From assembly GCF_000246855.1 (NCBI RefSeq), contig NC_016609.1:1-64000 (forward strand): a DNA stretch of 64,000 nucleotides, given 5' to 3'. The position numbers were made by a program, and so were the translations under genes. The stretch comes from Niastella koreensis GR20-10 (GTDB lineage: Bacteria > Bacteroidota > Bacteroidia > Chitinophagales > Chitinophagaceae). A model generated the notes under the pieces. That model worked only from the letters and a program-made list of their open reading frames with translations. It did no database searches and had not been told where the DNA came from. This document shows positions 24,508 through 34,597 of the stretch, in pieces (the stretch's first letter is position 1; the number at the start of each line of letters is the position of its first letter).

Positions 24508-25083
24508 CTATTTGGGGTCACCGCAAACGTTTTCAATTAAATCACGTTTATTGCCGCTGGTTTGTTTGAACTGAGTAGGGGTTACACCTGTTACTTTTTT
24601 GAACTGGGCCGAAAGGTGCGCTACACTGCTATAATGCAAATTGAAGGCTATATCTGTGAGAGAAAGTTCATTGTATAAGAGTAATTCTTTAACCCGCTCA
24701 ATTTTATGACAGATATAATATTTTTCTATAGTAATGCCCTGCTGGTTTGAAAACAGGTTTGACATATAGGTGTAATCATATTGCAATTGAAGACTAAGGT
24801 ATACAGACAGGTTTTTGACTAACGGTTCGTCTGAATGGTAGATGAGATCAATTATAAGGGTTTTAATTTGTTGTACCAGGATCGTTTTTTTGTCTTCCAG
24901 TAATTCCAGGTCTAAAGATAACAGAGAGGATTTGATCTGATTAAGTTGGGTATCGGAGATGTTTTCTTTTAGGCTGACCTCACCCAGATTTACTTCACTA
25001 TACCGGATCCCTAGCTTTTCCAATGCATCTCTTACTACAAGGATGCAACGGTGAGTAACCATATTTTTAATATATAGTTTCAA
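24508..25083 (-). CDS. HMA-like / AraC-family regulator, paralogue without the first Cys
   Basis: 191 aa, alignable without gaps to the regulator at 21076-21636 over about 178 residues. The N-terminal domain begins MKLYIKNMVTHRC, so the CxxC has become TxxC: only Cys13 remains. The AraC HTH (LTDIAFNLHYSSVAHLSAQF, KKVTGVTPTQFKQT) is nearly identical, so both regulators probably recognise the same DNA but sense different things. Together they flank the desaturase/radical SAM operon. No copy of the tandem operator is seen upstream. Confidence 0.85.
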   Translation of the reverse strand: MKLYIKNMVTHRCILVVRDALEKLGIRYSEVNLGEVSLKENISDTQLNQIKSSLLSLDLELLEDKKTILVQQIKTLIIDLIYHSDEPLVKNLSVYLSLQLQYDYTYMSNLFSNQQGITIEKYYICHKIERVKELLLYNELSLTDIAFNLHYSSVAHLSAQFKKVTGVTPTQFKQTSGNKRDLIENVCGDPK

Positions 25084-25291
25084 GTAAGTTTATTTTTCGA
25101 CACAATTGATTTAAAACCTAGAGTCTCCCAGGGGATTAGGATGTTTGAGATCATTGGGATGGCAATTAAGTTATGCCATTATTATACCAGCTCTTATAAA
25201 GCGGCTTTTTTCACCGCTGTAATGTGATTTGTAAACATAGCGTTAATAAACGTACCTTGAAAAGATTTTTTGAACATAATTTTCCCTGATC

Positions 25292-28200
25292 ATGTCGGAA
25301 ATGCACAATAAAGATAAAAACAAGGAACGTTCTGATAATCTTTTTCCTGTGGTTGGCGTGGGGGCTTCTGCAGGAGGCCTAGAGGCATTTAAAAGACTGA
25401 TCAAGGCCATTCCCGAAAATGCCGGCGTGGCTTATATTTTAGTACAGCACCTGGAGCCATCCCATGATAGTATGCTGGTGGAAATACTACAAAAGATCAC
25501 CTCAATACCTGTGCTGGAGGTCACCAATAATGTGCGGGTTCAGCCTAACCGGGTATATGTGATCCCATCGAATAAATTACTGACCGCAAATGATGGCCGT
25601 CTTGAATTAAGTCCCCGGGGCCCCAAAGGGGAGAAAAATATGCCCATAGATGTGTTTTTCAACTCGTTGTCCGAGGTTCACCAAAGCCACGCGATCGGGG
25701 TGGTTTTGTCCGGTACCGGCACTGATGGGACACTGGGCCTGAAGGCGATCAAGGAGCATGGAGGCTTTACTTTCGCCCAGGAACCACAATCGAATGCCTT
25801 TCCCGGTATGCCGCAAAGCGCTATCGATGCGGAAGTAGTGGATTTTATCCTTACGCCCGAAGAGATCCCTTTGCAACTGGCCAGGATCTCGGAGATCTTC
25901 AGAAATGGCCTGGAATCGGAGATAGAGGAAGGGAAATCGGCCAGGGAAGAGGCTTTCCGTCAAATAATTGCGCTCCTTCGTGTAAGGAAAGGAAATGATT
26001 TTACCTATTATAAACAAACTACCATTCGCAGACGCATCGTTCGCAGGATGGGCCTGAACAAGATTGAAAATATAACTGATTACCTCACCTATTTCAGGGA
26101 AAATGTGGTAGAACAGGATCTTCTCTATCAGGATCTCCTAATCCCCGTAACAGGTTTTTTCCGCGATCCCAAAGCCTTTGCAGCACTTTCTGAATCCGTA
26201 TTCCCCAATATCTTAAAGGATAAGGATGAAGTTAATCCGTTGCGCATCTGGATAGCAGGTTGTTCAACCGGGGAAGAGCCTTATTCAATTGCCATATGCC
26301 TGAGCGAATATTTAAGAGAAAGGATAGTTGACTATAAGGTTCAGATCTTTGCCACGGATATTTCGGAAAGATCGATAGCAAAAGCCCGTACCGGCATCTA
26401 TTCAAAAAAAGAAATGATCGGGTTAAGCGCGCTGCAGGTAGAGAAGTATTTTACTAAAGTAAATGGCGGCTATCATGTCAATAAACAAATCAGGGATATG
26501 TGTGTATTTGCCTGCCACAACTTTTTAAAAGACCCACCCTTTGCAAAAATGAGCCTGATCAGTTGCCGGAATGTACTGATCTATATGGAAACATTCCTCC
26601 AAAAGAGGGCGCTCACTACCTTTCACTACGCGCTGAATGAGCATGGATATTTATTATTGGGCAATTCCGAGACCACAGCACCTGCCGCAGAGTTATTTGC
26701 AACCTATGGCAAAAGTGAAAAGATCTATACAAGAAAAAGCGTTCCCGGTAAGTTTTTACACCTTACTGCCGGTAAAACGGAATATGTTTCGAAAAATAAT
26801 GGAGACGTGGTAAAAAAGGAACCGGGACGCGATGATTTTCAGCGGAGTGCCGATGAGGTGATCCTCGCAAAATTTTCCCCTTCCGGGGTAGTGGTAAATG
26901 AAGAAATGGATATTGTTCAGTTCAGAGGAGGGGGGGCTGGTGCCTGGTTGGAGCCATCTCCGGGGAAAGCGAGCCTGAACGTATTGAAAATGGTTAAGCC
27001 GGGCCTGGCCTTTGAACTGCGGAATGCCTTACATAAGGCAAAAATGGATAACAAACCGGTGGAGAAAAAGGGCATCTCTCTTGTATCTCCCGGCAAACAG
27101 CAGCAATTGGTAACCATTGAGGTTATCCCGTTGTTGAATACCATAGAACACTATTACCTGGTGCTTTTTGAAGATACAATGGCAAACCTGACAGGCGAAA
27201 ACCTGGAAGGTTTAACCAAAGAAGCCCTGAGTAAAGAGTTAGCTGAAAGCCAACGGAACAGTCAACTGGAAAGGGAGCTGGCCCAGTTGCGTGAGGATAT
27301 AAGAAGCATTACGGAAGACCAGGAAGCGGTCAATGAGGAACTGCAAAGTGCCAATGAAGAATTATTGTCGGGTAGCGAAGAGTTGCAAAGCCTGAATGAA
27401 GAACTGGAAACATCGAAAGAAGAAATTCAAAGCACCAATGAAGAGCTGACTACCCTGAACCAGGAATTGTTAGACCGGAACGAGCAATTGAATATCGCCC
27501 GCTTGTTCGCTGAATCCATCATTGCTACCATCCGGGAGCCAATTATTGTGCTGGATAAGGACATGAGGGTGAGAACGGCTAATCAGGCCTACTATAAAAA
27601 GTTCAAAACATCGGAAGAAGAAACGGAAGGAAAATCTATATATCAGTTGAGGAACGGTTTATGGGATATTCCTGCCCTTAGATCGACCCTCGAAAATAGT
27701 TTGTTGATTGATGGCCATATTGCTGATGTAGAGATCAAACAAAGATTTGAAGACATTGGTGAAAGGATATTGTTGTTAAATGCCTGCCGGATCGCCAGCA
27801 AAGACAATGACGAATTGTTGATCTTACTGGCTTTTGAAGATATCACAGACACCAGGAACCGGGAAAGTGGTTTGATTAACTTTTCGCGTGAGCTGGAATC
27901 TAAAGTAGAAGAACGCACGCTTTCGCTTAAAGAATCTAATACATTGCTTAAGCAATCTAATGAGAGCCTGGAACAATTTGCAACAATTGCTTCCCATGAT
28001 TTGCAGGAACCCTTGCGAAAGATCCGGACTTTCTCGGCCCTCCTGAATGAGCGGCATGGCAAAGAATTAATGGGAGATGCCAGGGAACTGATCGGAAAGA
28101 TCAACGTGGCGGCCCAGCGGATGTCGGGGTTGATCCGGGATGTGCTGAATTTTTCAAAGGTATTGGACTCCAGTGTTTTTGAACAGGTAGATCTGAACGT

Positions 28201-28669
28201 TATTCTGCAAAGTGTAAGGAAAGATTTTGATATGCTGATTGAGCAGAAAAAGGTTGTTATAACACAGGATGAGCTTCCGGTTATTAAAGCAGTGCCATTG
28301 CAAATGAACCAGCTTTTTTACAATCTGCTGGGAAATGCAATAAAATTTTCCAGGCCGGATGTAACGCCGGTGATCCATATTTCCTGCAGAATGCTTATGC
28401 CTGATGAATTGCTAACGCATCCAACGCTCAATAGTGCTTCCGCTTATTGGGAAATTATTTTTTCTGATAACGGAATAGGCATCGATGAAGAATTTAGTGA
28501 ACAGATCTTTCAGATCTTCCAGCGATTGAATGCCAAGGACCGTTTTGAAGGTACCGGTATCGGCCTGGCTTTATGTAAAAAGATCGTATTAAATCATAAA
28601 GGTGAAATTTATGTACACTCAAAAGAAGGGGTAGGAACGGAATTTCATGTCCTTCTTCCCAAGGAATGA
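25292..28669 (+). CDS. CheB-CheR-PAS-histidine kinase fusion
   Basis: 1125 aa. Order: CheB methylesterase-like domain (catalytic GASAGGL with Ser26; HLEPSHDS; SGTGTDGTLG) about 18-200; CheR methyltransferase domain about 215-490 (CSTGEEPYSIA SAM site); Glu/Gln-rich coiled coil about 635-735 (many NEELQS/NEEL repeats); PAS about 740-855; HisKA with His902 (SHDLQEPLR); HATPase to the end (GTGIGLALCKKI). No receiver of its own. These fusions signal without classical chemotaxis genes, none of which are near. The receiver gene directly downstream is the likely partner. Confidence 0.94.
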   Translation: MSEMHNKDKNKERSDNLFPVVGVGASAGGLEAFKRLIKAIPENAGVAYILVQHLEPSHDSMLVEILQKITSIPVLEVTNNVRVQPNRVYVIPSNKLLTANDGRLELSPRGPKGEKNMPIDVFFNSLSEVHQSHAIGVVLSGTGTDGTLGLKAIKEHGGFTFAQEPQSNAFPGMPQSAIDAEVVDFILTPEEIPLQLARISEIFRNGLESEIEEGKSAREEAFRQIIALLRVRKGNDFTYYKQTTIRRRIVRRMGLNKIENITDYLTYFRENVVEQDLLYQDLLIPVTGFFRDPKAFAALSESVFPNILKDKDEVNPLRIWIAGCSTGEEPYSIAICLSEYLRERIVDYKVQIFATDISERSIAKARTGIYSKKEMIGLSALQVEKYFTKVNGGYHVNKQIRDMCVFACHNFLKDPPFAKMSLISCRNVLIYMETFLQKRALTTFHYALNEHGYLLLGNSETTAPAAELFATYGKSEKIYTRKSVPGKFLHLTAGKTEYVSKNNGDVVKKEPGRDDFQRSADEVILAKFSPSGVVVNEEMDIVQFRGGGAGAWLEPSPGKASLNVLKMVKPGLAFELRNALHKAKMDNKPVEKKGISLVSPGKQQQLVTIEVIPLLNTIEHYYLVLFEDTMANLTGENLEGLTKEALSKELAESQRNSQLERELAQLREDIRSITEDQEAVNEELQSANEELLSGSEELQSLNEELETSKEEIQSTNEELTTLNQELLDRNEQLNIARLFAESIIATIREPIIVLDKDMRVRTANQAYYKKFKTSEEETEGKSIYQLRNGLWDIPALRSTLENSLLIDGHIADVEIKQRFEDIGERILLLNACRIASKDNDELLILLAFEDITDTRNRESGLINFSRELESKVEERTLSLKESNTLLKQSNESLEQFATIASHDLQEPLRKIRTFSALLNERHGKELMGDARELIGKINVAAQRMSGLIRDVLNFSKVLDSSVFEQVDLNVILQSVRKDFDMLIEQKKVVITQDELPVIKAVPLQMNQLFYNLLGNAIKFSRPDVTPVIHISCRMLMPDELLTHPTLNSASAYWEIIFSDNGIGIDEEFSEQIFQIFQRLNAKDRFEGTGIGLALCKKIVLNHKGEIYVHSKEGVGTEFHVLLPKE

Positions 28670-28697
28670 AGAATCATTTTTCATTTTCTATAAACGA

Positions 28698-29090
28698 ATG
28701 ACTATGACTATTTTGCTAATTGATGACGATGAAGATGACAGGCAATTGTTTTTTGAGGCCACTGAAGAATACGATAACACAATTAAATATGTTGGTGCGG
28801 CCAATGCGCGGGAAGCGCTGTTGTATTTGAATAACGGTGATAATGCCTTGCCGGATTTTATTTTCCTGGATTTGAGAATGCCAGGCCTGAGCGGAGAGCA
28901 ATGCCTGGTAGAAATTAAAAAAGATACGCGGCTTGCTTCTATTCCTGTGATCATTTATACCACTTCCAGGGATGAAAAGGAATCTGCCAGGTTAAAAGGG
29001 CTGGGGGCTGCACATTTTATGAGCAAGCCGGTAATGCCGGATGATGTGTATTATATGGTATCTTTTGTGCTTGGTGAAAAATGGAGTTAG
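28698..29090 (+). CDS. Single-domain response regulator
   Basis: 130 aa from ATG 28698 (an upstream ATG at 28647 would run into the kinase gene). Receiver domain only: DDDEDD acidic pocket (9-14), phospho-acceptor Asp58 in FLDLRMPG, TTS and KP signature residues. Rcp1-type. It is 28 bases after the CheB-CheR-kinase stop codon and most likely takes its phosphate; output is through protein contacts, as there is no DNA-binding domain. Confidence 0.92.
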   Translation: MTMTILLIDDDEDDRQLFFEATEEYDNTIKYVGAANAREALLYLNNGDNALPDFIFLDLRMPGLSGEQCLVEIKKDTRLASIPVIIYTTSRDEKESARLKGLGAAHFMSKPVMPDDVYYMVSFVLGEKWS

Positions 29091-29114
29091 TTGTCTGATA
29101 TTTTACCCACTAAA

Positions 29115-29142
29115 ATAAAAAATAGCCTCCGGGAATGGAGGC
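29115..29142 (-). terminator. Terminator of the oxidoreductase gene
   Basis: 6-bp stem GCCTCC / GGAGGC (29125-29142), which on the minus strand is followed by a run of Ts (TATTTTTTATTTT). Confidence 0.6.
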
Positions 29143-29181
29143 CTTACCTGGTAAATACTTCTGGTAAATACAGGCTGGAGT

Positions 29182-30516
29182 TTAGAGTGTAGGTTCCCAG
29201 CCTTTCTCATACGCCCGCGTCCAGAGCTGCATGGCTTTGGTGTCGTTGATGATATGACCATTACTTTGATCAATATTCAGGGTATGTCCAACACGTTGAG
29301 CAATATTTCCTAATTGTACCCATAACGTGCTCTTGTAGCCGGTTTCCACATCGGCATTGGGCAGCTTATTGTTTTTAATTGAATCGAGGAAGTTGGCAAA
29401 ATGCACTATATCCAATCCTTCACTGGGGCTGGAGGTATTGCGGCCGTCAATTTCGATATTCGATTTTACTTCCTTTACCACTTTATTCTTTTTGTCGTAA
29501 ATGGTATAACTGTTGCCGCCGGTGTTCATGGTTCCATCTTCGCCGTAAAAAATAACACCCCGGTCTTCGCCTTCCACATAGCGGCCACTGCAACTTCTGC
29601 CTTCCCATATTACCGAGGTCCCATTAGGGCAGTCGTAGGTAATGATCTGGGTATCGGGTGTTTCCCAATCGTCTTTAAAATAATACCGGCCGCCTACTGA
29701 GTTAACGCGCAGCGGATAATCAATACCAAGGCCCCACCGGATCACATCTATTTCATGCGTACCATTATTCAGGGCTTCGCCGGTGCCCCAATGCCAGAAC
29801 CAGTGCCAGTTGTAATGGATCAGGTTACTGCGGTATGGTTTACGCGGCGCGGGGCCCTGCCACAACTCATAATCGAGCCCCGCAGGTACGGGTACCAGTT
29901 GTCCGGTGCCAATGCTTTCCCGGGTATTGGTGTACCAGGCTTTGGCCAGATGTACTTTGCCTATGACGCCACTTTGTAATGCTTTTATCCCTTCGGTTAA
30001 TACCGGCCACGAACGGCGCTGACTACCCATTTGTACAATCCGGTTGTATTTTCTGGCAGCCTGAACAGCCAGTTCTCCTTCGTGCGGATTATGGCTGAGC
30101 GGCTTCTCCACATATACGTGTTTGCCTGCTTTACATGCAAGAATGGTGGCGGGTGCATGCCAGTGATCGGGCGTGGCAATTGAAATGGCGTCTACATCTT
30201 TATTGCCAAGTATGGTACGGAAGTCTTTGCTGGCACCTGGCTTCTTTCCTGTTCTCTTTTCTGCAAAGTCGAGGCCCTTTGCAAGCGCTTTATCGTCGAC
30301 ATCACACACAAAAGCAAGCTCCACATTATCCAGCTTACTAAAAGCGCCAATATGAGCCAGGCCCCGGCCATTGGTACCTATCACAGCTACCCGGAGCCTT
30401 TCATTAGCCCCTACAATGTTGGCATAACTTTTCGCGCTGAAACCCAGGCCGCCAATAGCGATCCCGGCCGATCCCATGCCGATTTCTTTTATAAATTTTC
30501 TTCTTGATTTTTTCAT
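29182..30516 (-). CDS. Exported Gfo/Idh/MocA family oxidoreductase
   Basis: 444 aa with a twin-arginine signal (MKKSRRKFIKEIGMGSAG) and then a Rossmann domain (VAVIGTNGRG), the conserved EKPLSHN segment with the catalytic Lys, and a C-terminal substrate domain. Exported members of this family act on sugars or sugar acids with tightly bound NAD(P) and in some cases as glycoside-cleaving or epimerising enzymes. It lies next to the locus regulators, in the same direction, and may act on a released monosaccharide. Confidence 0.9.
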   Translation of the reverse strand: MKKSRRKFIKEIGMGSAGIAIGGLGFSAKSYANIVGANERLRVAVIGTNGRGLAHIGAFSKLDNVELAFVCDVDDKALAKGLDFAEKRTGKKPGASKDFRTILGNKDVDAISIATPDHWHAPATILACKAGKHVYVEKPLSHNPHEGELAVQAARKYNRIVQMGSQRRSWPVLTEGIKALQSGVIGKVHLAKAWYTNTRESIGTGQLVPVPAGLDYELWQGPAPRKPYRSNLIHYNWHWFWHWGTGEALNNGTHEIDVIRWGLGIDYPLRVNSVGGRYYFKDDWETPDTQIITYDCPNGTSVIWEGRSCSGRYVEGEDRGVIFYGEDGTMNTGGNSYTIYDKKNKVVKEVKSNIEIDGRNTSSPSEGLDIVHFANFLDSIKNNKLPNADVETGYKSTLWVQLGNIAQRVGHTLNIDQSNGHIINDTKAMQLWTRAYEKGWEPTL

Positions 30517-30544
30517 GAATAGGTCTGTTTATGTTATTGGTAAT

Positions 30545-31318
30545 TTATTTCCTTGGCAACGACTGAAAATAGGCCCCCGGCGACATCTTGAAATACTTCT
30601 GAAAGTTACGGCTAAACAAACTTTGCGAGCTATAGCCCACCAGTTTAGAGATCTCGTATAAGCTGAATTCATTCTCAGCAATCAAGCTGGCGGCTTTTTT
30701 CAACCGGGTTATATCTATCAGTTCTTTGGGCGATAAGGACGAAAGCGATTTTATTTTCCGGTAAAAGGTGGTGCGGCTCATAAACATATGTTCCGCAAGT
30801 GTGTCTATATCAATGTTAGGGTCTTTGATATTTCCCCTGATATAGTCATCGAGTTTTTTCAGCCAGGCTTCATCGGTTTTTGAATGCGCCATTACACCCA
30901 CATCATCAAAGGGTGAAGTGGCAAAATGATCTTTTATTTTACGGCGGTTCTTCAACAGGTTGGCAATCTGCACCTGCAATAATTCTGAGGAGAATGGTTT
31001 TTGGATGTAGGCGTCTGCCCCAACTTCCAATCCTTCAATGTGCGCTTTATAGGTGTTCTTGGAAGTGAGCAGGATGATGGGAATATGACAGTATTCCACA
31101 TTGCTTTTGATCTTACGGCACAATTCAAACCCGTCGATACCCGGCATCATAATATCGGAGATGATCAGATTGATCACTTCGTTATCTAAAATAGTCTGGG
31201 CGATTTCTCCGTTCAGGGCAGGATGCAGGGTATACGTATCGCCTAAAACTACCGATAAGAACTCCAGCATATCTTCATTGTCATCAATAATAAGGATACT
31301 GTCTGTCATTTTACTCAA
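30545..31318 (-). CDS. Response regulator with AraC output (receiver half of a split hybrid system)
   Basis: 257 aa: receiver (Asp12, Asp13, phospho-acceptor Asp55 in ISDIMMPG, Lys in QKPF) about 7-125, then an AraC HTH pair about 150-257 (LYEISKLVGYSSQSLFSRNF). It overlaps the sensor gene by 8 bases. In many Bacteroidota both halves are fused in one hybrid two-component protein; here the arrangement is split. It likely activates the glycan genes starting at 34598 and 38955. Confidence 0.93.
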   Translation of the reverse strand: MSKMTDSILIIDDNEDMLEFLSVVLGDTYTLHPALNGEIAQTILDNEVINLIISDIMMPGIDGFELCRKIKSNVEYCHIPIILLTSKNTYKAHIEGLEVGADAYIQKPFSSELLQVQIANLLKNRRKIKDHFATSPFDDVGVMAHSKTDEAWLKKLDDYIRGNIKDPNIDIDTLAEHMFMSRTTFYRKIKSLSSLSPKELIDITRLKKAASLIAENEFSLYEISKLVGYSSQSLFSRNFQKYFKMSPGAYFQSLPRK

Positions 31319-34300
31319 TCTTTTTCCAGCTGCTTAATTGAAATTCAAATTTTTGGTGCACAGGCATCCGCAATTCAAAATTAATTAAATCGGTTTCGCC
31401 TGAGATCAGTTGTAATGATCCATTATGCAGTTCGGTAAGCGATCTGGCAATCGGAAGTCCAATGCCGGTTCCCGGCTTACTGTTTCCGCGTATTCTTACA
31501 AATGGTTCAAATATTTGATGCCTGAATTCTTCTGGAATGCCTTTGCCATCATTGATAAAATTGATGGTAAAGTATTCGGCTGAATGTTCTATTGCAGCTA
31601 TTCGTACGGTAGCGCTGGTGGCCGCATATTTAACCGCATTCGATACCAGGTTCGTACCTATTTTAATAAATGCTTCCCGGTCAACAAAAGCCATAAAATT
31701 ATTGACTGGCAATTCCAGGTCCAGGGTTATATTATTGGCAGCGGCGGGTGCTTTAAAGCCATTCACCAGGTCAGCGAGGAGCGCAACAAGATCTGTTTTT
31801 ACGAAGTTCAGGCTAAACTGGCTGGCCTCGGTTTTTCTGAAATCGAGCAGCTGGCTGGTTAATTCCACCAGGCGTTTAGCATTTTTTTCTGCTATCGTGA
31901 GGCTTTTATTTATTTCAGGGTCCTTACCAAATTTTTTCCGCAGCCATTCTATAGGTCCGGCAATCAGGGTAAGCGGGGTTTGTATTTCGTGGGTGATATT
32001 GGTGAAGAACTCAATTTTAGCCTGGTAGATCTCCTTTTCTTTTTCGTGTTCAAACAATTGCAGTTTGCGCAGGTTCTTTTTTTCGAGGTTTTGACGATAT
32101 AAACGGGTAGCCAGGTAGATGGCTGTCGCCAATAGCAATGCATATAAAATATAAGCCGCGGTACTTTTCCAGAAGGGTGGCCTTATTTTGATAAACAGCT
32201 TGCGTTCCTTGCCTACCCAGCTTCCTATGTTGCTTTCAGCCTGAACAATAAATTCATAATTCCCCTGACTCAGATCGGTGAAGTAGGCTTTACGGTTCGT
32301 GCTGAGATAGGTCCACGATTTGTCGAGCCCCTTCATTACATATTTATACCGGGTTACTTCGGGCGCCGAAAAATTTAACGCGGCAAATTCAATACTGAAA
32401 TTATTCTGGTTATAATCCAACACAATCGTATCGGTGTACAGAATTGATTTATTAAGGGGGCTCTTGTCTGCGGTAGGAATTACTTCTTTATTATTAAGCT
32501 GGAACCCGGTTATATACGTAGGCGGACTGGGTTCCTGCTGGTCGAAGGAAGCCGGATCGAAAGCGATCATTCCCTTTACGGAGCCAAAATACATTTTCCC
32601 ATCAGTATGTTTGTAGGCCGAATTATAATTGAATTGATCGGTTATCAATCCGTTTGCCCTTGTATACACTTTAATTGCTTCGGTGGCAATATTAAAACGG
32701 ATAAGCCCTTTGAGTGAGCTGATCCACAAATGCCGGGAATCATCTTCCAGAATACTGTACAGCACATTGGTGGGCAATCCGTTTTCGGTAGTGTATCGCT
32801 TTGTGCTTTTCCAGTCGGCGCTTAATTTTATTAACCCGCCGCCGGTAGTGGCAAACCACAAGGCATGATCGCTGTCTTCAAAAATATTATATACAGCAAA
32901 TTCATTGGCAATATGTCCGTTAACGGTATCGCCAAACCGGAAGTTGCCATGCTGCCCCGTTGCCTGATTATAATAAAAGGCGCCCTGCGTTACGCTGCCT
33001 GTCCAGATATTTCCTTTTGAATCTTCAAAAATATCAAACACGTAAGAGTTGTATGGGATCTCGGGAATGCGTCTGAAGGTTTTATGCCGGGTGTCGTACT
33101 CAAACAAGCCCGAGCTGTGATATGCAGTACCAACCAATAACTTATTGTTTTTTGTGCGGTAGATGGCAATTACAAAATCACTTGACTGATCGTTCTTACT
33201 GCCTATGAGTTTAAACCTGTCCGTAATGGCCCCGGTACGCAGGTCCATTATTTCCAGGCCCTGCAAAAACGGACCGATAAATAACTGGTTATCCCATGCC
33301 AGTAAGCCATGAATATTGGGGTAGGAAATCGAACCCTTTTTTCCCGTTGCGGTGTAGTTGGTAAACTCACCGGTTCTTAGATCCAGTTTATTCAACCCTG
33401 CATCTTCGGTGCCGATCCATAAATTATGGTTGTTGTCTGCGCATATTTCCCGCACCGCTTCGCCTGAGATAGAATTGACCCCTGGTTTGGGGTAATACTT
33501 TTCAAACCTGGAATTGTCTTTGGAGCAATAGTTTACACCGCCAAAATAAGTGCCGGCCCATATGCCGCCCCGGTTATCCCGGCAAATAGTATAAACCGCA
33601 TTATCCGAAAGCGCGTAAGGAGTACCGGTTTGTTTTTTAATGTTTCTGCTTGCATGGTTAATCAGATCATAAATATAAATGCCCGATTCGGTGGCGATCC
33701 AGTATTGCCCGTCATTGTCGGGGGCAATATCACGAACGTAGATGTCGCTATTGTCGGAGCGCAGCGATAAGGACCTCACTTCGCCGGTTTGCGTATTGTA
33801 GCTTTTTAATCCCTGTTTAAAACAGCCGATGAGTAATTCGTGATTATTGATGGGATATATTTTGCTTACCGATCGGGCATTGGCAGGCAAGCTTTCATTA
33901 ACGATCCTGAACTTAGTGCTGTTTGTTGCCGAATTGTAAATACTGATGTTGCCATCATTATCACCCATCCACAAATTCTTATCAGTGTCCAGGGCAATAC
34001 AGGAAGCGGGCGTTTTAAGATCTTCAAACCTGTTTTCGGCAGGCATGTATTTGCAGAGGGAGAAATTTACCAGGAACCACAAATTGTTCTTTTCATCTAT
34101 AATAAGGTTATTGCTGTATTCCTTTGGAGCTGCGTCAATTTCAAAAAAGAGTTCTTTATACGGGTCATATTTAAAAAGGCCCTTACCTGTACCCACCCAG
34201 ATCATGCCGTTCTTATCTTCAGCAATCGTGTTTATTACATTATTTCCTATCCTTCCAAATTTGTCTTTTTTGTTTTCGCAGGTTTTGAAAGCATAGCCAT

Positions 34301-34490
34301 CAAAACGGTTGATGCCGTCGCGGGTGCCTATCCAGATGAGACCTTTGCTATCCTGGATAATAGCCGTTACAGCATTGTGCGCCAGTCCATCATCCACCTG
34401 GTATTGTTTAAAGTAATACTGGCCAAAGGATGCGGACGCGGCAAGCAGCAATGATGATATCAATGAAGTGATGTAGTACAGCAAGCGCAT
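31311..34490 (-). CDS. Glycan-sensing histidine kinase (sensor half of a split hybrid system)
   Basis: 1059 aa: signal peptide (...ASASFGQ, about 1-23), two 7-bladed Reg_prop beta-propellers (about 25-680, repeats such as IWIGTRDGINRFDG), a Y_Y_Y immunoglobulin-like domain (about 690-770), a membrane helix near 785, HisKA with His834 (THEIQTPLT) and HATPase (GTGIGLPIARSL). The propeller senses an oligosaccharide in the periplasm. It is divergent from the GH43 gene, which fits local control of the locus. Confidence 0.94.
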   Translation of the reverse strand: MRLLYYITSLISSLLLAASASFGQYYFKQYQVDDGLAHNAVTAIIQDSKGLIWIGTRDGINRFDGYAFKTCENKKDKFGRIGNNVINTIAEDKNGMIWVGTGKGLFKYDPYKELFFEIDAAPKEYSNNLIIDEKNNLWFLVNFSLCKYMPAENRFEDLKTPASCIALDTDKNLWMGDNDGNISIYNSATNSTKFRIVNESLPANARSVSKIYPINNHELLIGCFKQGLKSYNTQTGEVRSLSLRSDNSDIYVRDIAPDNDGQYWIATESGIYIYDLINHASRNIKKQTGTPYALSDNAVYTICRDNRGGIWAGTYFGGVNYCSKDNSRFEKYYPKPGVNSISGEAVREICADNNHNLWIGTEDAGLNKLDLRTGEFTNYTATGKKGSISYPNIHGLLAWDNQLFIGPFLQGLEIMDLRTGAITDRFKLIGSKNDQSSDFVIAIYRTKNNKLLVGTAYHSSGLFEYDTRHKTFRRIPEIPYNSYVFDIFEDSKGNIWTGSVTQGAFYYNQATGQHGNFRFGDTVNGHIANEFAVYNIFEDSDHALWFATTGGGLIKLSADWKSTKRYTTENGLPTNVLYSILEDDSRHLWISSLKGLIRFNIATEAIKVYTRANGLITDQFNYNSAYKHTDGKMYFGSVKGMIAFDPASFDQQEPSPPTYITGFQLNNKEVIPTADKSPLNKSILYTDTIVLDYNQNNFSIEFAALNFSAPEVTRYKYVMKGLDKSWTYLSTNRKAYFTDLSQGNYEFIVQAESNIGSWVGKERKLFIKIRPPFWKSTAAYILYALLLATAIYLATRLYRQNLEKKNLRKLQLFEHEKEKEIYQAKIEFFTNITHEIQTPLTLIAGPIEWLRKKFGKDPEINKSLTIAEKNAKRLVELTSQLLDFRKTEASQFSLNFVKTDLVALLADLVNGFKAPAAANNITLDLELPVNNFMAFVDREAFIKIGTNLVSNAVKYAATSATVRIAAIEHSAEYFTINFINDGKGIPEEFRHQIFEPFVRIRGNSKPGTGIGLPIARSLTELHNGSLQLISGETDLINFELRMPVHQKFEFQLSSWKKIE

Positions 34491-34537
34491 AATCCCTGAT
34501 TCAAATATATAGAAAATGGAGGTTATAACCGGAGGGT

Positions 34538-34566
34538 TTGGAACGATTCGACAAAATGTTGAACAG
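34538..34566 (+). promoter_or_regulatory. 29-bp element shared by the GH43 and SusC upstream regions (copy 1)
   Basis: A 29-bp element starting TTGGAACGATTCGACAA and ending TTGAACAG matches 38840-38868 at 24 of 29 positions. It lies 31 bases before the chosen GH43 start and inside the sequence that a longer GH43 frame (from 34538) would claim as coding. A candidate binding site for the local AraC-type response regulator, or part of a shared leader. Confidence 0.5.
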
Positions 34567-34597
34567 GGAATTTGGGCCGGGTTTATTTATTTCGGTC

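Noticed and set aside
25149-25181. TAATGGCATAAC-like unit upstream of the second AraC gene
   Set aside because: No partner 21 bp away and no CTTTR at the right distance; autoregulation through the motif is not supported.
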